58,688 nucleotides of DNA from CALLVF01 sp964632205 (GCA_964632205.1 CAZWBE010000004.1:1-58688), one strand, 5' to 3'; shown: positions 17,141-26,940, counted from the stretch's first letter. Numbers and translations: made by a program. The notes: generated by a model not told the origin, from the sequence alone.

Positions 17141-17168
17141 TTAGATAATCTAACTATTTTAGATAATT
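17141..17168 (-). promoter_or_regulatory. Candidate MarR operator (inverted repeat plus second site)
   Basis: TTAGATAATCTAA (17141-17153) is a perfect 13-base inverted repeat beginning 17 bases before the marR start codon. A second, imperfect copy TTAGATAATT starts 18 bases further on. The arrangement suggests cooperative binding by the regulator and autoregulation of the operon. Confidence 0.6.
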
Positions 17169-17222
17169 GATGTTAAAAAATCAAGGTTTTTTACTACATC
17201 ATTTCTATCCAAATATTAAGGC

Positions 17223-18359
17223 TTACAAAAATGGTCGCCAATCGCCAAATGGCATTACATTATAAAGAAGAAAATTCCAAGCGTAAAGGTAAATTGCTGG
17301 CAATAAAATTATTAAAGCAATCAAAAATTTTTTTGAGGTAAAAAATGTTTCAGAAGCGATTACTGCCATTGGCCATAAGGGAAGACTATAACGGGCAATA
17401 TCACGATGCTGAATAAAAGTGGTGGCGAGAAAAAATACTAAACTAAAATAAAATAAACTTCGATACTTGCTATTTTTTAAATTAAAAATGGCTAACAAAT
17501 AAAGAAAAAAATAAAATATTACCTCTTCCAACCAAGCTGTCTCTACCCATCGTGCTTGAAAATTAAAAACAGAAAAAGGATAAACTAAATGAATATTATC
17601 ACCTGAATTAAAATAGGCAAAAAAATCACCCAACTGCCTCCAATATAAGTAAAAAACGACTAATAAGAATAAGGGAATTAATAAAATCCAGAAATAATTT
17701 AAATAGATTTTGATTGACGGTATCTTTTTTTCCTTAAAAAATGAGATTAACCATTTTTCTCCTAAGACTAAAAAATAGGCAAAAAAAAGCAAAATTCCCG
17801 GTGTTTTTGTTGCCACCGCCAATCCCCCAAAAAGGCCTGATAATAGATATTTCTCTTTCTCAAAAAAATACAAGGAAGTAAGAATTAAAAAGATAAATAA
17901 ACTTTCCGGTGCGCCAACACTGCGAACGACTAAAAAGCGAGGAAGGAATAAAAAAATAGTTACAAGCAAAAGAGGATTTTTAGTTAGTTTAAAATGCTTA
18001 AGTAGGTGATAAAAGAAACAGGCAAGAAAAATCGTAAACACCAAGTTAACAAAAATCATCGATCTTAAATATCCGCCAACAATACCAATTTCTTTAACTA
18101 AGCGAATAAATAATGGATAAAGTGGTAAATGGGCGGTAAAATATTTTACTGGTAAATCAATATTCATCGGTAATTTTAAAATTTCCGAGGGGTTATAAAA
18201 TGTTTTTGCGGGAATGATATATAAAGGACCGTCATAATTTTTATAGATAATAAGCATATCAAGATTAGCCAAGCGAAGCAAAAAGGGGAGCCAAAGAAAA
18301 AGAGTGCTTCCTAAAACTATCAAAGTTAAGATAAAATAAGGTAATATGCGCTTAAACAT
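17223..18359 (-). CDS. GT-C-type membrane glycosyltransferase
   Basis: A 378-residue polytopic membrane protein with about eight to nine hydrophobic segments. The first extracytoplasmic loop has the acidic pattern NYDGPLY and then AHLPLYPLFIRL, the arrangement seen in polyprenyl-phosphate-sugar-dependent mannosyltransferases (GT-C fold). Its start overlaps that of the divergent neighbour by 14 bases; the next Met would delete the first TM segment, so the upstream ATG is probably right. Substrate and acceptor unknown. Confidence 0.85.
   Translation of the reverse strand: MFKRILPYFILTLIVLGSTLFLWLPFLLRLANLDMLIIYKNYDGPLYIIPAKTFYNPSEILKLPMNIDLPVKYFTAHLPLYPLFIRLVKEIGIVGGYLRSMIFVNLVFTIFLACFFYHLLKHFKLTKNPLLLVTIFLFLPRFLVVRSVGAPESLFIFLILTSLYFFEKEKYLLSGLFGGLAVATKTPGILLFFAYFLVLGEKWLISFFKEKKIPSIKIYLNYFWILLIPLFLLVVFYLYWRQLGDFFAYFNSGDNIHLVYPFSVFNFQARWVETAWLEEVIFYFFLYLLAIFNLKNSKYRSLFYFSLVFFLATTFIQHRDIARYSLPLWPMAVIASETFFTSKKFLIALIILLPAIYLYAWNFLLYNVMPFGDWRPFL
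18332..18337 (+). promoter_or_regulatory. Candidate -10 box of the plus-strand GT-C operon
   Basis: TAAAAT lies 8 bases before the ATG and inside the 5' end of the divergent gene. It predicts a leaderless or near-leaderless mRNA. AAGG is also present 5 bases before the ATG. Confidence 0.4.
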
Positions 18360-19883
18360 TAAGAGTATTTTATCAAAAAATAAACTCGTCGTCCTTATTC
18401 TTTTAATTGGCGTCTTTCTGCGCCTCTATCGTCTTTCTGAATTCACAATGTTTCTTTCTGACCAAGGAAGGGATGCTATTATCGTTAGAAATATTTTAAC
18501 TTTAAAACATTTTCCAGCAATTGGTCCACCCACCTCTTTAGGTCAAATTTATCTTGGTCCTTTTTATTACTATCTTATTGCCCCTTTTCTTCTTCTTTTT
18601 AATTTCAATCCTGTTGGTATGTCTTATGGTGTTGCTTTTTTATCGATTGTGGGCATAATCTTAAGTTACATCATAGTTAGAAAAGAATTTAATAAATCAA
18701 CCGCTTTGTTTTTCTTAACCTTAATTAGTTTCTTTTCGATTAATGTTGAACAATCACGTTTTTCTTGGAATCCAAATCTTCTTCCTTTTTTTTCATTTCT
18801 CACTCTTTACTTTTTATATAAAACAATAAAAACTGAAAAAAAAATTCACGGTTTTCTTTTTGGCGCCTTCCTTTCTTTTTCTCTACAACTTCATTATTTA
18901 TCTTTACTGCTTATGTTAGCGACTATCTTATTCATTTTAATTCATTTTTTAACATTTAAAATATCTCTACTTTCTCCCTATGGTGTAAAAGATAATAAAT
19001 TACTTCCTAAACCTTTCAGTTTATTGGCATCTTTTTTTTCATTTTTCTTGTTTTCCCTTCCTTTATTAATTTTTGACTTGCGACATCAATTTTTAAATAG
19101 TAAAAATTTTGTAAAATTTTTTACTCAATTAGAACCAACCCATACACAAAATAAACTTTACGTTATTTTAATTCTATTCATTATCGGCATATTTTTTTTC
19201 TTTATATTGAAAAAAAATATANNNNNNNNNNNNNNNNNNNNNNNNNNNNNNNNNNNNNNNNNNNNNNNNNNNNNNNNNNNNNNNNNNNNNNNNNNNNNNN
19301 NNNNNNNNNNNNNNNNNNNNNTATATTGAAAAAAAATATAATCAATGATTTTTTAATATTAAATACTTTAAATATTTTTATGTTTTTTTTGGGTTTCAGT
19401 CTTCTAAATGTTAAGCCGCTTCCTCATTATTTTAGCTCTGTTTACTTAAGCTTTTTTTTGCTTGCCGCTCTGATTCTCAACAGGATGCCAAAAAAAATAG
19501 CCATCTTTCTGTTAATTATTTATATATTAATTAATACTCGACAATATAATTTTCTTTATCAACAAGGCAACAACCAGATTGCTCATTCTAAAAAAGTCGC
19601 CGAATTTCTAGCTGATAAAATTGGCAATCAAAGTTTTAATATTGCTACTTGGCCTGTTAGTTTTACTGAAGATAATTATATTTACTTTCTTGAACTAAAG
19701 GGTTTACATCCGGCTAACCGCCAAAAAGTAGAAATAACCAACCAGTTGTTTGTCCTCTGTAATCAAGAGCCATGTCAAATATTAAATTCTCCGTCGTGGA
19801 ATATCTCAATGTTTGGACCGGCAAAAATTGATAAAATATGGAAATTTGAAGGGATAAAAATTTATAAACTTGTCCATAAATGA
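18346..19883 (+). CDS. GT-C-type (PMT/ArnT-like) glycosyltransferase, interrupted by an assembly gap
   Basis: The 5' part encodes TM segments and the first-loop motif SDQGRDAI followed by LGPFYYY, as in PMT/ArnT-like enzymes that use polyprenyl-linked sugars. The 3' part encodes further TM segments and a small C-terminal soluble domain. A 100-N gap separates them. The same 19 bases, TATATTGAAAAAAAATATA, stand on both sides in the same frame (ILKKNI), and joining them gives one uninterrupted gene of about 472 residues, a normal family length. The stop TGA overlaps the ATG of the next gene. Treating it as a single gene is inference from this overlap. Confidence 0.82.
18367..18372 (-). promoter_or_regulatory. 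Candidate -10 box of the minus-strand GT-C gene
   Basis: GATAAAAT on the minus strand ends 7 bases before the ATG and lies inside the coding region of the divergent gene. Confidence 0.4.
19222..19321. other. 100-N scaffold gap, probably artefactual
   Basis: The run is exactly 100 N. Bases 19203-19221 and 19322-19340 are identical, which is what is expected when two overlapping contigs were scaffolded without merging. Confidence 0.9.
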
Positions 19884-20635
19884 AAATTTCCCTAGTTATA
19901 CCATGCTATAACGAAGAGGCAAATATTCAAAAAGGTGTCCTTGATAAGATTGGCAATTTTACTAAAGATGATCATCGTTTTAGCGAAGTAATTATTGTTG
20001 ATGATGGTTCAAGGGACTCCTCAAAAAAAATTATTAAAGAAAGATATTTACCACGATTTTCTAAATTTAGACTTGTTGAAAAATCTCATCAAGGAAAAGC
20101 TCTGGCAGTCATTGCCGGAATTAAGAAAGCTAAAAGTGATTATGTTATGTTTTCCGATATTGATTTAGCCACCCCTATTGAGGAAGCGGAAAAATTGATT
20201 GGGGAGGCGAAAAAAGGTTATCAAATTATCATTGGTTCAAGAAATAGCAAAAGAGCCGGCGCGCCAATTTTACGCCAATTAATGGCAATAGGATTTATTA
20301 TTATTAGGAATTTTTTAATTGGCTTAGACAAAATTAAAGATACTCAATGCGGGTTTAAACTTTTTGAAAGAAAAGCGGCCTTAAAAATCATTACTAACCT
20401 AAAAGTATTCGATAATAATAGAAAAGTTTACAACTCATCAGTTTCGGCAGGTTTTGATCTGGAATTTTTGTTTTTGGCTTCTCGCTTGAAATATAAAATT
20501 AAAGAAGTCCCTGTTATTTGGCGTCATGTAGAAACAAAAAATGTTAACTTTTTAAAAGACTCCCTAGAAACATTGGGCGATATTTTAAAAATCAAGTACT
20601 TTTCTATCATTGGAAAATATGATCGTTTGCAATAA
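19880..20635 (+). CDS. GT2 polyprenyl-phosphate glycosyltransferase (Alg5/DPM1-like)
   Basis: A 251-residue GT2 enzyme: SLVIPCYNEE at the start, VDDGSRD (about 41-47), then FSDIDLATP where the metal-binding DxD lies (about 93-95), and TQCGFKLF plus FDLEFLFLASR downstream. This pattern is that of dolichyl/undecaprenyl-phosphate glucosyl- or mannosyl-transferases, which make the lipid-linked sugar donor. It stands inside a run of GT-C genes, which need exactly such donors, and overlaps the preceding gene by ATGA. The sugar is not predictable. Confidence 0.92.
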   Translation: MKISLVIPCYNEEANIQKGVLDKIGNFTKDDHRFSEVIIVDDGSRDSSKKIIKERYLPRFSKFRLVEKSHQGKALAVIAGIKKAKSDYVMFSDIDLATPIEEAEKLIGEAKKGYQIIIGSRNSKRAGAPILRQLMAIGFIIIRNFLIGLDKIKDTQCGFKLFERKAALKIITNLKVFDNNRKVYNSSVSAGFDLEFLFLASRLKYKIKEVPVIWRHVETKNVNFLKDSLETLGDILKIKYFSIIGKYDRLQ

Positions 20636-21950
20636 ATTATTTAATCGAATAAACCGACCAGAAATAGAAATAATAAAACTCTTTCGTCCCATTTTTATTA
20701 TTAGTGCATCTATTTTAATTATCTTTTATAAATTTAACCAGATTCCTAAAAATCTTGCCTTTGATGAAGTTGAATCTGCCAAACTAGCCTTATCGCTTGA
20801 AGGCAAACCCTACACTCCATATTCTCCTCAAGCAACGGGTCATACTACTTTATACTTTTATATACTCCTTTTGTCTTTTAATATATTCGGTGTAAACAAT
20901 TTTGCTTTACGTTTCCCGGCCGCCTTTTTTGGGGTTATAAACGTTTTAATTTTTTATTTTATTCTTAAAAAAATTTTTCGTCAAACTCCGGTTTTCTCAA
21001 TCTCTCAACCCAATTTAAGGAAGATTAACTATATTATGGAATTTCTTAATCTTCCTTTTCTAATCTCCTTACTTTTCTTAACTTCTCGATGGTATTTCAA
21101 TTTTGCTCGCTTTTCTTTTGAAGCCAGTTTTTTATTATTTCTTGAGTTGGTCAGTATTACCTTTTTGCTAGAATATCTCAATAAACCAAATCGATTATTG
21201 TTAATATTATCGTCGGTATTTAGCGGCCTTGCCTTTAATTCTTATCTGCCGGGAAGAATCTTTTTTTTATTGCCGTTAACACTTTTAATTATAAAGATAA
21301 TAAACCAAAAAAATAATCAAATAATTAAACAATTACTATTGTTTCTAATTCCTTTTCTTATTACTATTGCCCCCCTATCCATCTATTTGTTAAAAAACTC
21401 CGACATTCGTTTTGAGCAGCAATTTTTTTGGAAGAATCATGAATTATCTTTAAATCAAAAGATAAATTATACATGGCAAAATGTTAAATCAATTATTCTT
21501 ATGTTTCACTTTAAAGGGGATGTTAATGGCAAACACAACTATCCTAATAAACCAGCCCTTAACCCGATCTTGGGATCGTTGTTTATTTTGGGTTTCTTTA
21601 TATCTCTTAAAAATTATAAAAATCTCTCTTCATTGTTATTTGTTATCTATTTTACTCTCTCTATCCTACCGAGTATTTTCACCTATCCATGGGAAAATCC
21701 TAATATGCTCAGAACTTTTACCGTTCTTCCCTCAATCTTCTACTTTATTGGTGTTGCTTTATCAACTTTGTTTCGATTATTTCAACTAATTAAATGGGGA
21801 AAATTTCGTTTAATTCTTTTTGCTCTCATCATTCTCTCCTCCCTTTATGAAATAAGAACCTACTATAAGTACCAAGCAAAAGTTTTTTCTCAAGCATTTG
21901 AGATAAAGTACGATTTGCCCAACGGTTTAAAAATAAAAAAATTGCCATGA
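20619..21950 (+). CDS. GT-C-type (PMT-like) glycosyltransferase
   Basis: About 443 residues with ten or more TM segments. The first extracytoplasmic loop contains AFDEVESAKLAL with the catalytic-type Asp-Glu, followed by the TGHTTLYFY segment before the next TM, as in PMT/ArnT-like GT39-related enzymes. I use the ATG at 20619; a TTG 9 bases earlier is also in frame. The start overlaps the GT2 gene upstream and the stop overlaps the next gene by ATGA, so these are one operon. Confidence 0.85.
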   Translation: MIVCNKLFNRINRPEIEIIKLFRPIFIISASILIIFYKFNQIPKNLAFDEVESAKLALSLEGKPYTPYSPQATGHTTLYFYILLLSFNIFGVNNFALRFPAAFFGVINVLIFYFILKKIFRQTPVFSISQPNLRKINYIMEFLNLPFLISLLFLTSRWYFNFARFSFEASFLLFLELVSITFLLEYLNKPNRLLLILSSVFSGLAFNSYLPGRIFFLLPLTLLIIKIINQKNNQIIKQLLLFLIPFLITIAPLSIYLLKNSDIRFEQQFFWKNHELSLNQKINYTWQNVKSIILMFHFKGDVNGKHNYPNKPALNPILGSLFILGFFISLKNYKNLSSLLFVIYFTLSILPSIFTYPWENPNMLRTFTVLPSIFYFIGVALSTLFRLFQLIKWGKFRLILFALIILSSLYEIRTYYKYQAKVFSQAFEIKYDLPNGLKIKKLP

Positions 21951-23392
21951 AAAAACATTTACCAGTCATATTTTTTCTCTTCTTTTATTTCATTATTACT
22001 GCCTATAAGTTAATAGTTTATCCTACTCCGTTTTATGACTGGGATGAGGCTATTTACGCTCAAGTCGGAAAAGAGATGGTCGAAAAAAAATCCCTTATCC
22101 CTCTTTGGCAAGGTCAAAATTGGCTAGATAAACCCCCCTTGACACCGCTTGTTTATGGAATTGTGCAAAGTTTTAAAATAATCCCTCCTGAAATATCAAC
22201 CAGAATTTTTACCTTGCTTTTATCAATTGGGAGTTTAGCTTTAACTTATTATTTTTATTATCGTTTAACTAAAAATATCACTCTTCCTCTTTTAACGGTA
22301 GTCATAACAGCGTTTACGCCTATCTTTCTCCAACGATCACAGGTTTTAAATGTTGATGTATTTTTATTTTTGGGATGGATGGGTTATTTAGTCTTCCGCA
22401 ACCATTTCTGGATAAGTCTCATCTTTTTAACAATTGGGGTTTTAAGTAAATCTTTATTGGGATTTTATCCCGCTTTTATTCTTCTTGCTATTTGTATAAT
22501 TCAGTCCTATTTTAAGCAAATTAATAAATCAAGGTTAAGAAAAAAGATTTTCCCAATAATCTTACAAATATCAATCATCTCAATGTGGTACTTAATAATG
22601 TTAATTATTTTTAAATTTGACTTTATCAAGGCTCATTTTCTAGAATCGATGGTAAAAAGAGTAACCAACTCAATTGAATCTCATTTTGGTAAAAGAACTT
22701 TCTATATTGATGTCATAGCCGAGCAACTGGGTATATTTTTTTATTTATCAATCCTTGGCTTTATTTTCGTTGTTAGGAAATTCTTAACTTATCAAAACAA
22801 ACAGTCTTCGATTTCAAATTTTGTTCTTTCTCTTTGTTTCATTCCTTGGTTCTTGTTTCTTAATCTAACTAAAACGAAAATCAGTTGGTATCTATACCCG
22901 GTCATCGCTCAATTTGCTTTTTTGGGAGTTTATTTTTTGTCTTATTTTAAAAATAGATTGATAAATTTCATTATTACATTTTTAATAATTATCATAATTT
23001 TTAATCAGGCTTTTAAAGTGAATAAATTCTTTTCTACCTTTTATTCAAATTATGACCAATATTATGAACTTGCTGTTTTTGCTGGAAAAAATTGTTCTCA
23101 AATAACTCTTTTAATTGATCCTTCTACCCGCCAAACTTATGAAACGCTAAGTCGAATGAATCTAACAATTTCAACAACCTCCTGGTGGGGCAATCATCCT
23201 TCAATTGTTTACTACTCAGGAAAAAAAGTTAACTTCATCTACTCGCCGGAAAAGTTTCAAAAGGCAATCAAATCATCAAAAGTTAAAAATGAGTGTTTTG
23301 TTTTAAATAAGGAAGATCAGAAATATTTAAATTTAAATAATGATCTGCGTATATTAAATCAATTTAAAGAATTAAGTATTTTTGTTAAATGA
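21947..23392 (+). CDS. GT-C-type (PMT/ArnT-like) glycosyltransferase
   Basis: A 481-residue polytopic protein. The YDWDEAIYAQVGKEM motif with Asp-Glu (about residues 30-31), and DKPPLTPL soon after, are the standard PMT/ArnT signatures for the loop that binds the lipid-linked sugar. A small C-terminal soluble domain follows the last TM. Operon member joined by ATGA overlaps on both sides. Acceptor unknown. Confidence 0.9.
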   Translation: MKKHLPVIFFLFFYFIITAYKLIVYPTPFYDWDEAIYAQVGKEMVEKKSLIPLWQGQNWLDKPPLTPLVYGIVQSFKIIPPEISTRIFTLLLSIGSLALTYYFYYRLTKNITLPLLTVVITAFTPIFLQRSQVLNVDVFLFLGWMGYLVFRNHFWISLIFLTIGVLSKSLLGFYPAFILLAICIIQSYFKQINKSRLRKKIFPIILQISIISMWYLIMLIIFKFDFIKAHFLESMVKRVTNSIESHFGKRTFYIDVIAEQLGIFFYLSILGFIFVVRKFLTYQNKQSSISNFVLSLCFIPWFLFLNLTKTKISWYLYPVIAQFAFLGVYFLSYFKNRLINFIITFLIIIIIFNQAFKVNKFFSTFYSNYDQYYELAVFAGKNCSQITLLIDPSTRQTYETLSRMNLTISTTSWWGNHPSIVYYSGKKVNFIYSPEKFQKAIKSSKVKNECFVLNKEDQKYLNLNNDLRILNQFKELSIFVK

Positions 23393-24510
23393 AAAATATA
23401 AATTGGTTCCTTATTTTTATTTCTCTATTAAATATTTTTTTTGTTATTAATAAAAATAAAAATATCATCTTCGAAAAATTTAATCCGGAACTTTATCAAA
23501 AAAAGTATCATCAATCACAGTGGGTAATCCCCAATTCAAAAAACCCTATTTCTGATGAGGAGCTTTATGCATACGCCGGCTATCGTTATATTCAAGGAGA
23601 AAATCCAATTTTAATCAACCCCGAAACTCCTCCTTTGGGCAAATATATTATAGGATTGTCTATTTCTCTCTTTAACAATCACAGAGTCATAGCAATTATT
23701 AGTGCTTTTCTTGTCTTGGCTTTAATTTTTTTTACCGGCGGTCCCCTAGCGGTTTTTTTAACATCGATTAATACTATCTTTCTTGACCAAATTATCCATT
23801 CAGGCCAACTGGATATCTATCAAGTTCTATTTCTGCTGCTTTTTTTAGTCTCTTATTCTTCATATTTAAAAAATAAAAAAATTGTTTCTCTTTTATTATC
23901 AGGTATATTTTTCGGCGCTTTTGTTTCTATTAAAGCTTTTTTTCTTTACTATCTTCTTTTTAATGCGTGGTTGTTACTTTTTTATTTGATAAAAAGAGTT
24001 TCCTTGAAAAAATCATTTTTTGATATCTCCCTCTTAAATGTAATTGCTTTAATCTTTTACTGTCTTACTTACTTTCAATACTTTCTTCAACAGGGCAGCT
24101 GGCGAGGTTTTTTAGGTGTTCAAAAATGGATATACCTTTTTTATTCATCATCATCTATTGATAAAACCAAACTTTTTGCAAATTACATATCTCTAATTCT
24201 TTTTAATCGATGGCGATTTTGGAGTGACGGGTACCCATATATTAAATATGAAAACTGGTCAGTATTGTGGCCGGCTGTTTTTATTTTAGGTATGGCGATA
24301 GTGATAAAATCATTATTGTCAAGAATCATCGAATCAAATCAAGGGATTTTGCTTAATTCTTTTATCATTATCTACAACTTTTTCCTTCTAATCGTACCTG
24401 TTTTTCCACGTTATCTTCTCCTGCTTTTTATTATGCTGAATATTAATATTGCTTTTTATTTTGATAAAATTTACAAAAGTAAGGGAACCTTTATTAAAAA
24501 AATTGAATAA
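23389..24510 (+). CDS. GT-C-type membrane glycosyltransferase, short form
   Basis: A 373-residue membrane protein with the layout of its neighbours: N-terminal TM, then ISDEELYAYAGYRYI (Asp-Glu) and PETPPLGKYIIGL, then about eight TM segments. The large C-terminal soluble part found in longer members is missing and the chain ends soon after the last TM. The gene may have lost that part or belong to a subfamily that lacks it. It is joined to the preceding gene by ATGA overlap. Confidence 0.82.
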   Translation: MKNINWFLIFISLLNIFFVINKNKNIIFEKFNPELYQKKYHQSQWVIPNSKNPISDEELYAYAGYRYIQGENPILINPETPPLGKYIIGLSISLFNNHRVIAIISAFLVLALIFFTGGPLAVFLTSINTIFLDQIIHSGQLDIYQVLFLLLFLVSYSSYLKNKKIVSLLLSGIFFGAFVSIKAFFLYYLLFNAWLLLFYLIKRVSLKKSFFDISLLNVIALIFYCLTYFQYFLQQGSWRGFLGVQKWIYLFYSSSSIDKTKLFANYISLILFNRWRFWSDGYPYIKYENWSVLWPAVFILGMAIVIKSLLSRIIESNQGILLNSFIIIYNFFLLIVPVFPRYLLLLFIMLNINIAFYFDKIYKSKGTFIKKIE

Positions 24511-24583
24511 TCTCTATAGAATCTGATCAATATATTATTCGTTTATTGTTGATTAGTGGCAAAACCATTACTAAAACTTTTCT

Positions 24584-26104
24584 ATGTTTAATATTTTTAA
24601 TACTTTTTTTTGGTTAAAAAATAATTTCAAAAAAAAAGATATCTTTTTAATAGGAATAATTATTTTGATTTATTTTCTTACTCGCCTTATAAATATTGAA
24701 AAACTGCCAATTTTTACTGATGAAGGAATATATATTCACTGGGCAAAAGTCGCTTGGCATGATGCCAGTTGGCGCTTTGTCTCATTAACTGATGGTCGTC
24801 AACCCCTGCAAACTTGGGCAACTATTCCTTTCTTAAAGCTTTTTCCCAATAATGCTCTACTGGCGGGAAGATTGTTTGGAGTATTAAGTGGTTTTGTCGC
24901 TCTCTCTGGAATGTTTATGTTTCTTTATTATTTATTTGGTAAATTAGCGGCTTATCTTGGCGCTTTTTTTTATCTTTTTACCCCTTACTTTTTATTTTAT
25001 GACCGAATGGCTCTTATGGATTCTGGTGTTAATGCCGCTTTTATTTGGATTCTTTTTTTATCAATTGTCTTAGCGAAAACTTTAAGACTTGACATCGCTT
25101 TAATTTTTGGAATAATAACCGGTTTATCACTCTTAACCAAATCATCAACTAAGCTCTTCGCCGCCTTAGCAGCATTATCACCGCTTATTTTTCTAGAAAA
25201 AAATCTCAAAAAAAACTTATCCCGAATTGTTAATTTCTACATCCTGTTTACTATTGCTTTCCTTATATCTTTAGCAATCTATAATATCCAACGCCTATCT
25301 CCGTTCTTACATTATGTTACGGAAAAAAACAAAACTTTTATTTATACCTTGGGCGAAATTTTGAATAACCCACTCAGTGGGTTTAAATCTAACTTTTATC
25401 TTGTTCCTTATTATGTTTTAGCTGAATCAGGATTTTTTTTACCGATTATTGGCGCTTTAGGATGGCTGCTCCTTTTAAAAAATAATCAAAAATTAGGCCT
25501 CTATCTTAGTTGTTGGATTATTATTCCTTATCTAACAATTGCTTTTTTTGCTCGTGTTCTCTACCCTCGCTACCTTATTTTCTTTGCTAGTATGTTTGTC
25601 ATTTTCATATGTTATTTATTGGTAAACTTGTTTGTCAAAAGAAAGACTGTCATTTTAATAACTTTAATCCTATTCTTTATTTCAGTCGCCTATTTTAATT
25701 ACACTATTCTTTTTAATTGGCAAAATATTCCTTTGCCGCCAATTGATAGAGGTCAATATATTGAAGGTAGTTCAAGCGGTTATGGCATCAAAGAGATTGT
25801 TGAATTTGTCAGAAAAAAATCAATAAAAAAACCATCGATTATTATCGCTGAGGGAAATTTTGGGATGGCGGGGGATGTTCTTGATGTTTTTGTCAAGCGA
25901 AATGAAAAGATTTTTATCAAATCATACTGGCCGCTTAATCTTGAAAACATTTTAGAAAATCAAAAAGAACTAGATAAAAATCAAGTTTTTGTCGTTTTTG
26001 TTTATCGTCAAGATTTTCCAAAGAATTGGCCCTTAAAGTTTATTAATAAATTTGACAAAGTTGGTGGTAAATCAAGTATTTATTTATTTGAGCTGGTTAA
26101 ATAA
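24584..26104 (+). CDS. GT-C-type (PMT-like) glycosyltransferase
   Basis: A 506-residue polytopic protein. The loop motif FTDEGIYIHWAK (Asp-Glu near residue 46) and the DGRQPLQTW segment match PMT-like enzymes; about 11 TM segments follow, and a C-terminal soluble domain of about 110 residues closes the chain. It is separated from the operon upstream by 73 bases. After its stop there is a 206-base spacer in which I see no gene. Confidence 0.88.
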   Translation: MFNIFNTFFWLKNNFKKKDIFLIGIIILIYFLTRLINIEKLPIFTDEGIYIHWAKVAWHDASWRFVSLTDGRQPLQTWATIPFLKLFPNNALLAGRLFGVLSGFVALSGMFMFLYYLFGKLAAYLGAFFYLFTPYFLFYDRMALMDSGVNAAFIWILFLSIVLAKTLRLDIALIFGIITGLSLLTKSSTKLFAALAALSPLIFLEKNLKKNLSRIVNFYILFTIAFLISLAIYNIQRLSPFLHYVTEKNKTFIYTLGEILNNPLSGFKSNFYLVPYYVLAESGFFLPIIGALGWLLLLKNNQKLGLYLSCWIIIPYLTIAFFARVLYPRYLIFFASMFVIFICYLLVNLFVKRKTVILITLILFFISVAYFNYTILFNWQNIPLPPIDRGQYIEGSSSGYGIKEIVEFVRKKSIKKPSIIIAEGNFGMAGDVLDVFVKRNEKIFIKSYWPLNLENILENQKELDKNQVFVVFVYRQDFPKNWPLKFINKFDKVGGKSSIYLFELVK

Positions 26105-26310
26105 AGATAATAAATAGTAAAAGAAATAAATTAAAAAAAATAACACGACTTGTTAAAATATTGTATAACCCTCTAAACCAAACGATTAACCTCATCCCAA
26201 TAAGTTGTAAAAACTGCTAAAAGAGAAGAATTAAACTCAAATAGAAAAAAATTTTAGGTTTGGATTAATTTTTTAATTAACAAATAATTAAATTTTACAT
26301 TTCTAAATTT

Positions 26311-26883
26311 TTAATTAAGTTTTCTTATCACTGCTTTAACAACGCCAAAGATTTGTAATTCTTTCTGAGGGTAAAGAGGTGGATACTTAGGATTGGCGGC
26401 CTCAAGGAAAACAAGATGATGAATTCTATCTTTTTTTAAAATTTTCAAAGTCCACTCACGATCAATCTGAGCTAAAACTATATCTCCACTGTTAGCCTCT
26501 TTCTTTCTTTCAACAACAACAATGTCACCATCAAAAATACCAATACCAGCAAGAGAATCACCACTCACCTTTAAGAGAAAAGAGGAGTTGGGATTTTCAA
26601 TTAGATATTCATCTAAAGTTAAATAATTTCTATCCTCCTCAGCTAAGATAGGAAATCCGGCTTTTACTTCTCCTAAAAACGGCAAGGCAAAAAATTTAGC
26701 TGTCGGTGATAATTTGTTATTTTCTTTTTTCAAAAAACCCTCTTTAATTAAATTTTTAATTACTTTAAAAATCGCATTTTTTGAGGAAAAACCAAAAAGT
26801 TTTAACATTTCAGAGTAAGAAGGAAGACGTCGCCATTTTCTATAAAAATTTTTTATTTTTATAAGTCGTTTAGAGTTATCCAT
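26311..26883 (-). CDS. lexA: LexA repressor
   Basis: The 190-residue protein has an N-terminal winged-helix DNA-binding domain (RRLPSYSEMLKLFGFSS) and a C-terminal S24 peptidase domain. The autocleavage site Ala75-Gly76 is in EVKAGFP, the nucleophile Ser110 in VSGDSLAGIGIFDGDIVVV, and the general base Lys147 in TLKI. All residues for RecA-triggered self-cleavage are therefore in place. It follows fusA but has its own promoter, with an operator-like palindrome in the spacer, so it should repress itself. Recognition helix residues differ from E. coli LexA, so the operator could be lineage-specific. Confidence 0.93.
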   Translation of the reverse strand: MDNSKRLIKIKNFYRKWRRLPSYSEMLKLFGFSSKNAIFKVIKNLIKEGFLKKENNKLSPTAKFFALPFLGEVKAGFPILAEEDRNYLTLDEYLIENPNSSFLLKVSGDSLAGIGIFDGDIVVVERKKEANSGDIVLAQIDREWTLKILKKDRIHHLVFLEAANPKYPPLYPQKELQIFGVVKAVIRKLN

Positions 26884-26940
26884 TAATTTAATAATTTAAC
26901 TTTTAATTTTTAATTATTATTTATTCAATTTCTTATTGCC

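Noticed and set aside
26105..26310. Possible gene remnant after the GT-C gene at 24584-26104 (minus-strand frame with AVFTTYWDEVNRLV)
   Set aside because: The frame is short and stops repeatedly, and I could not match it to any family.
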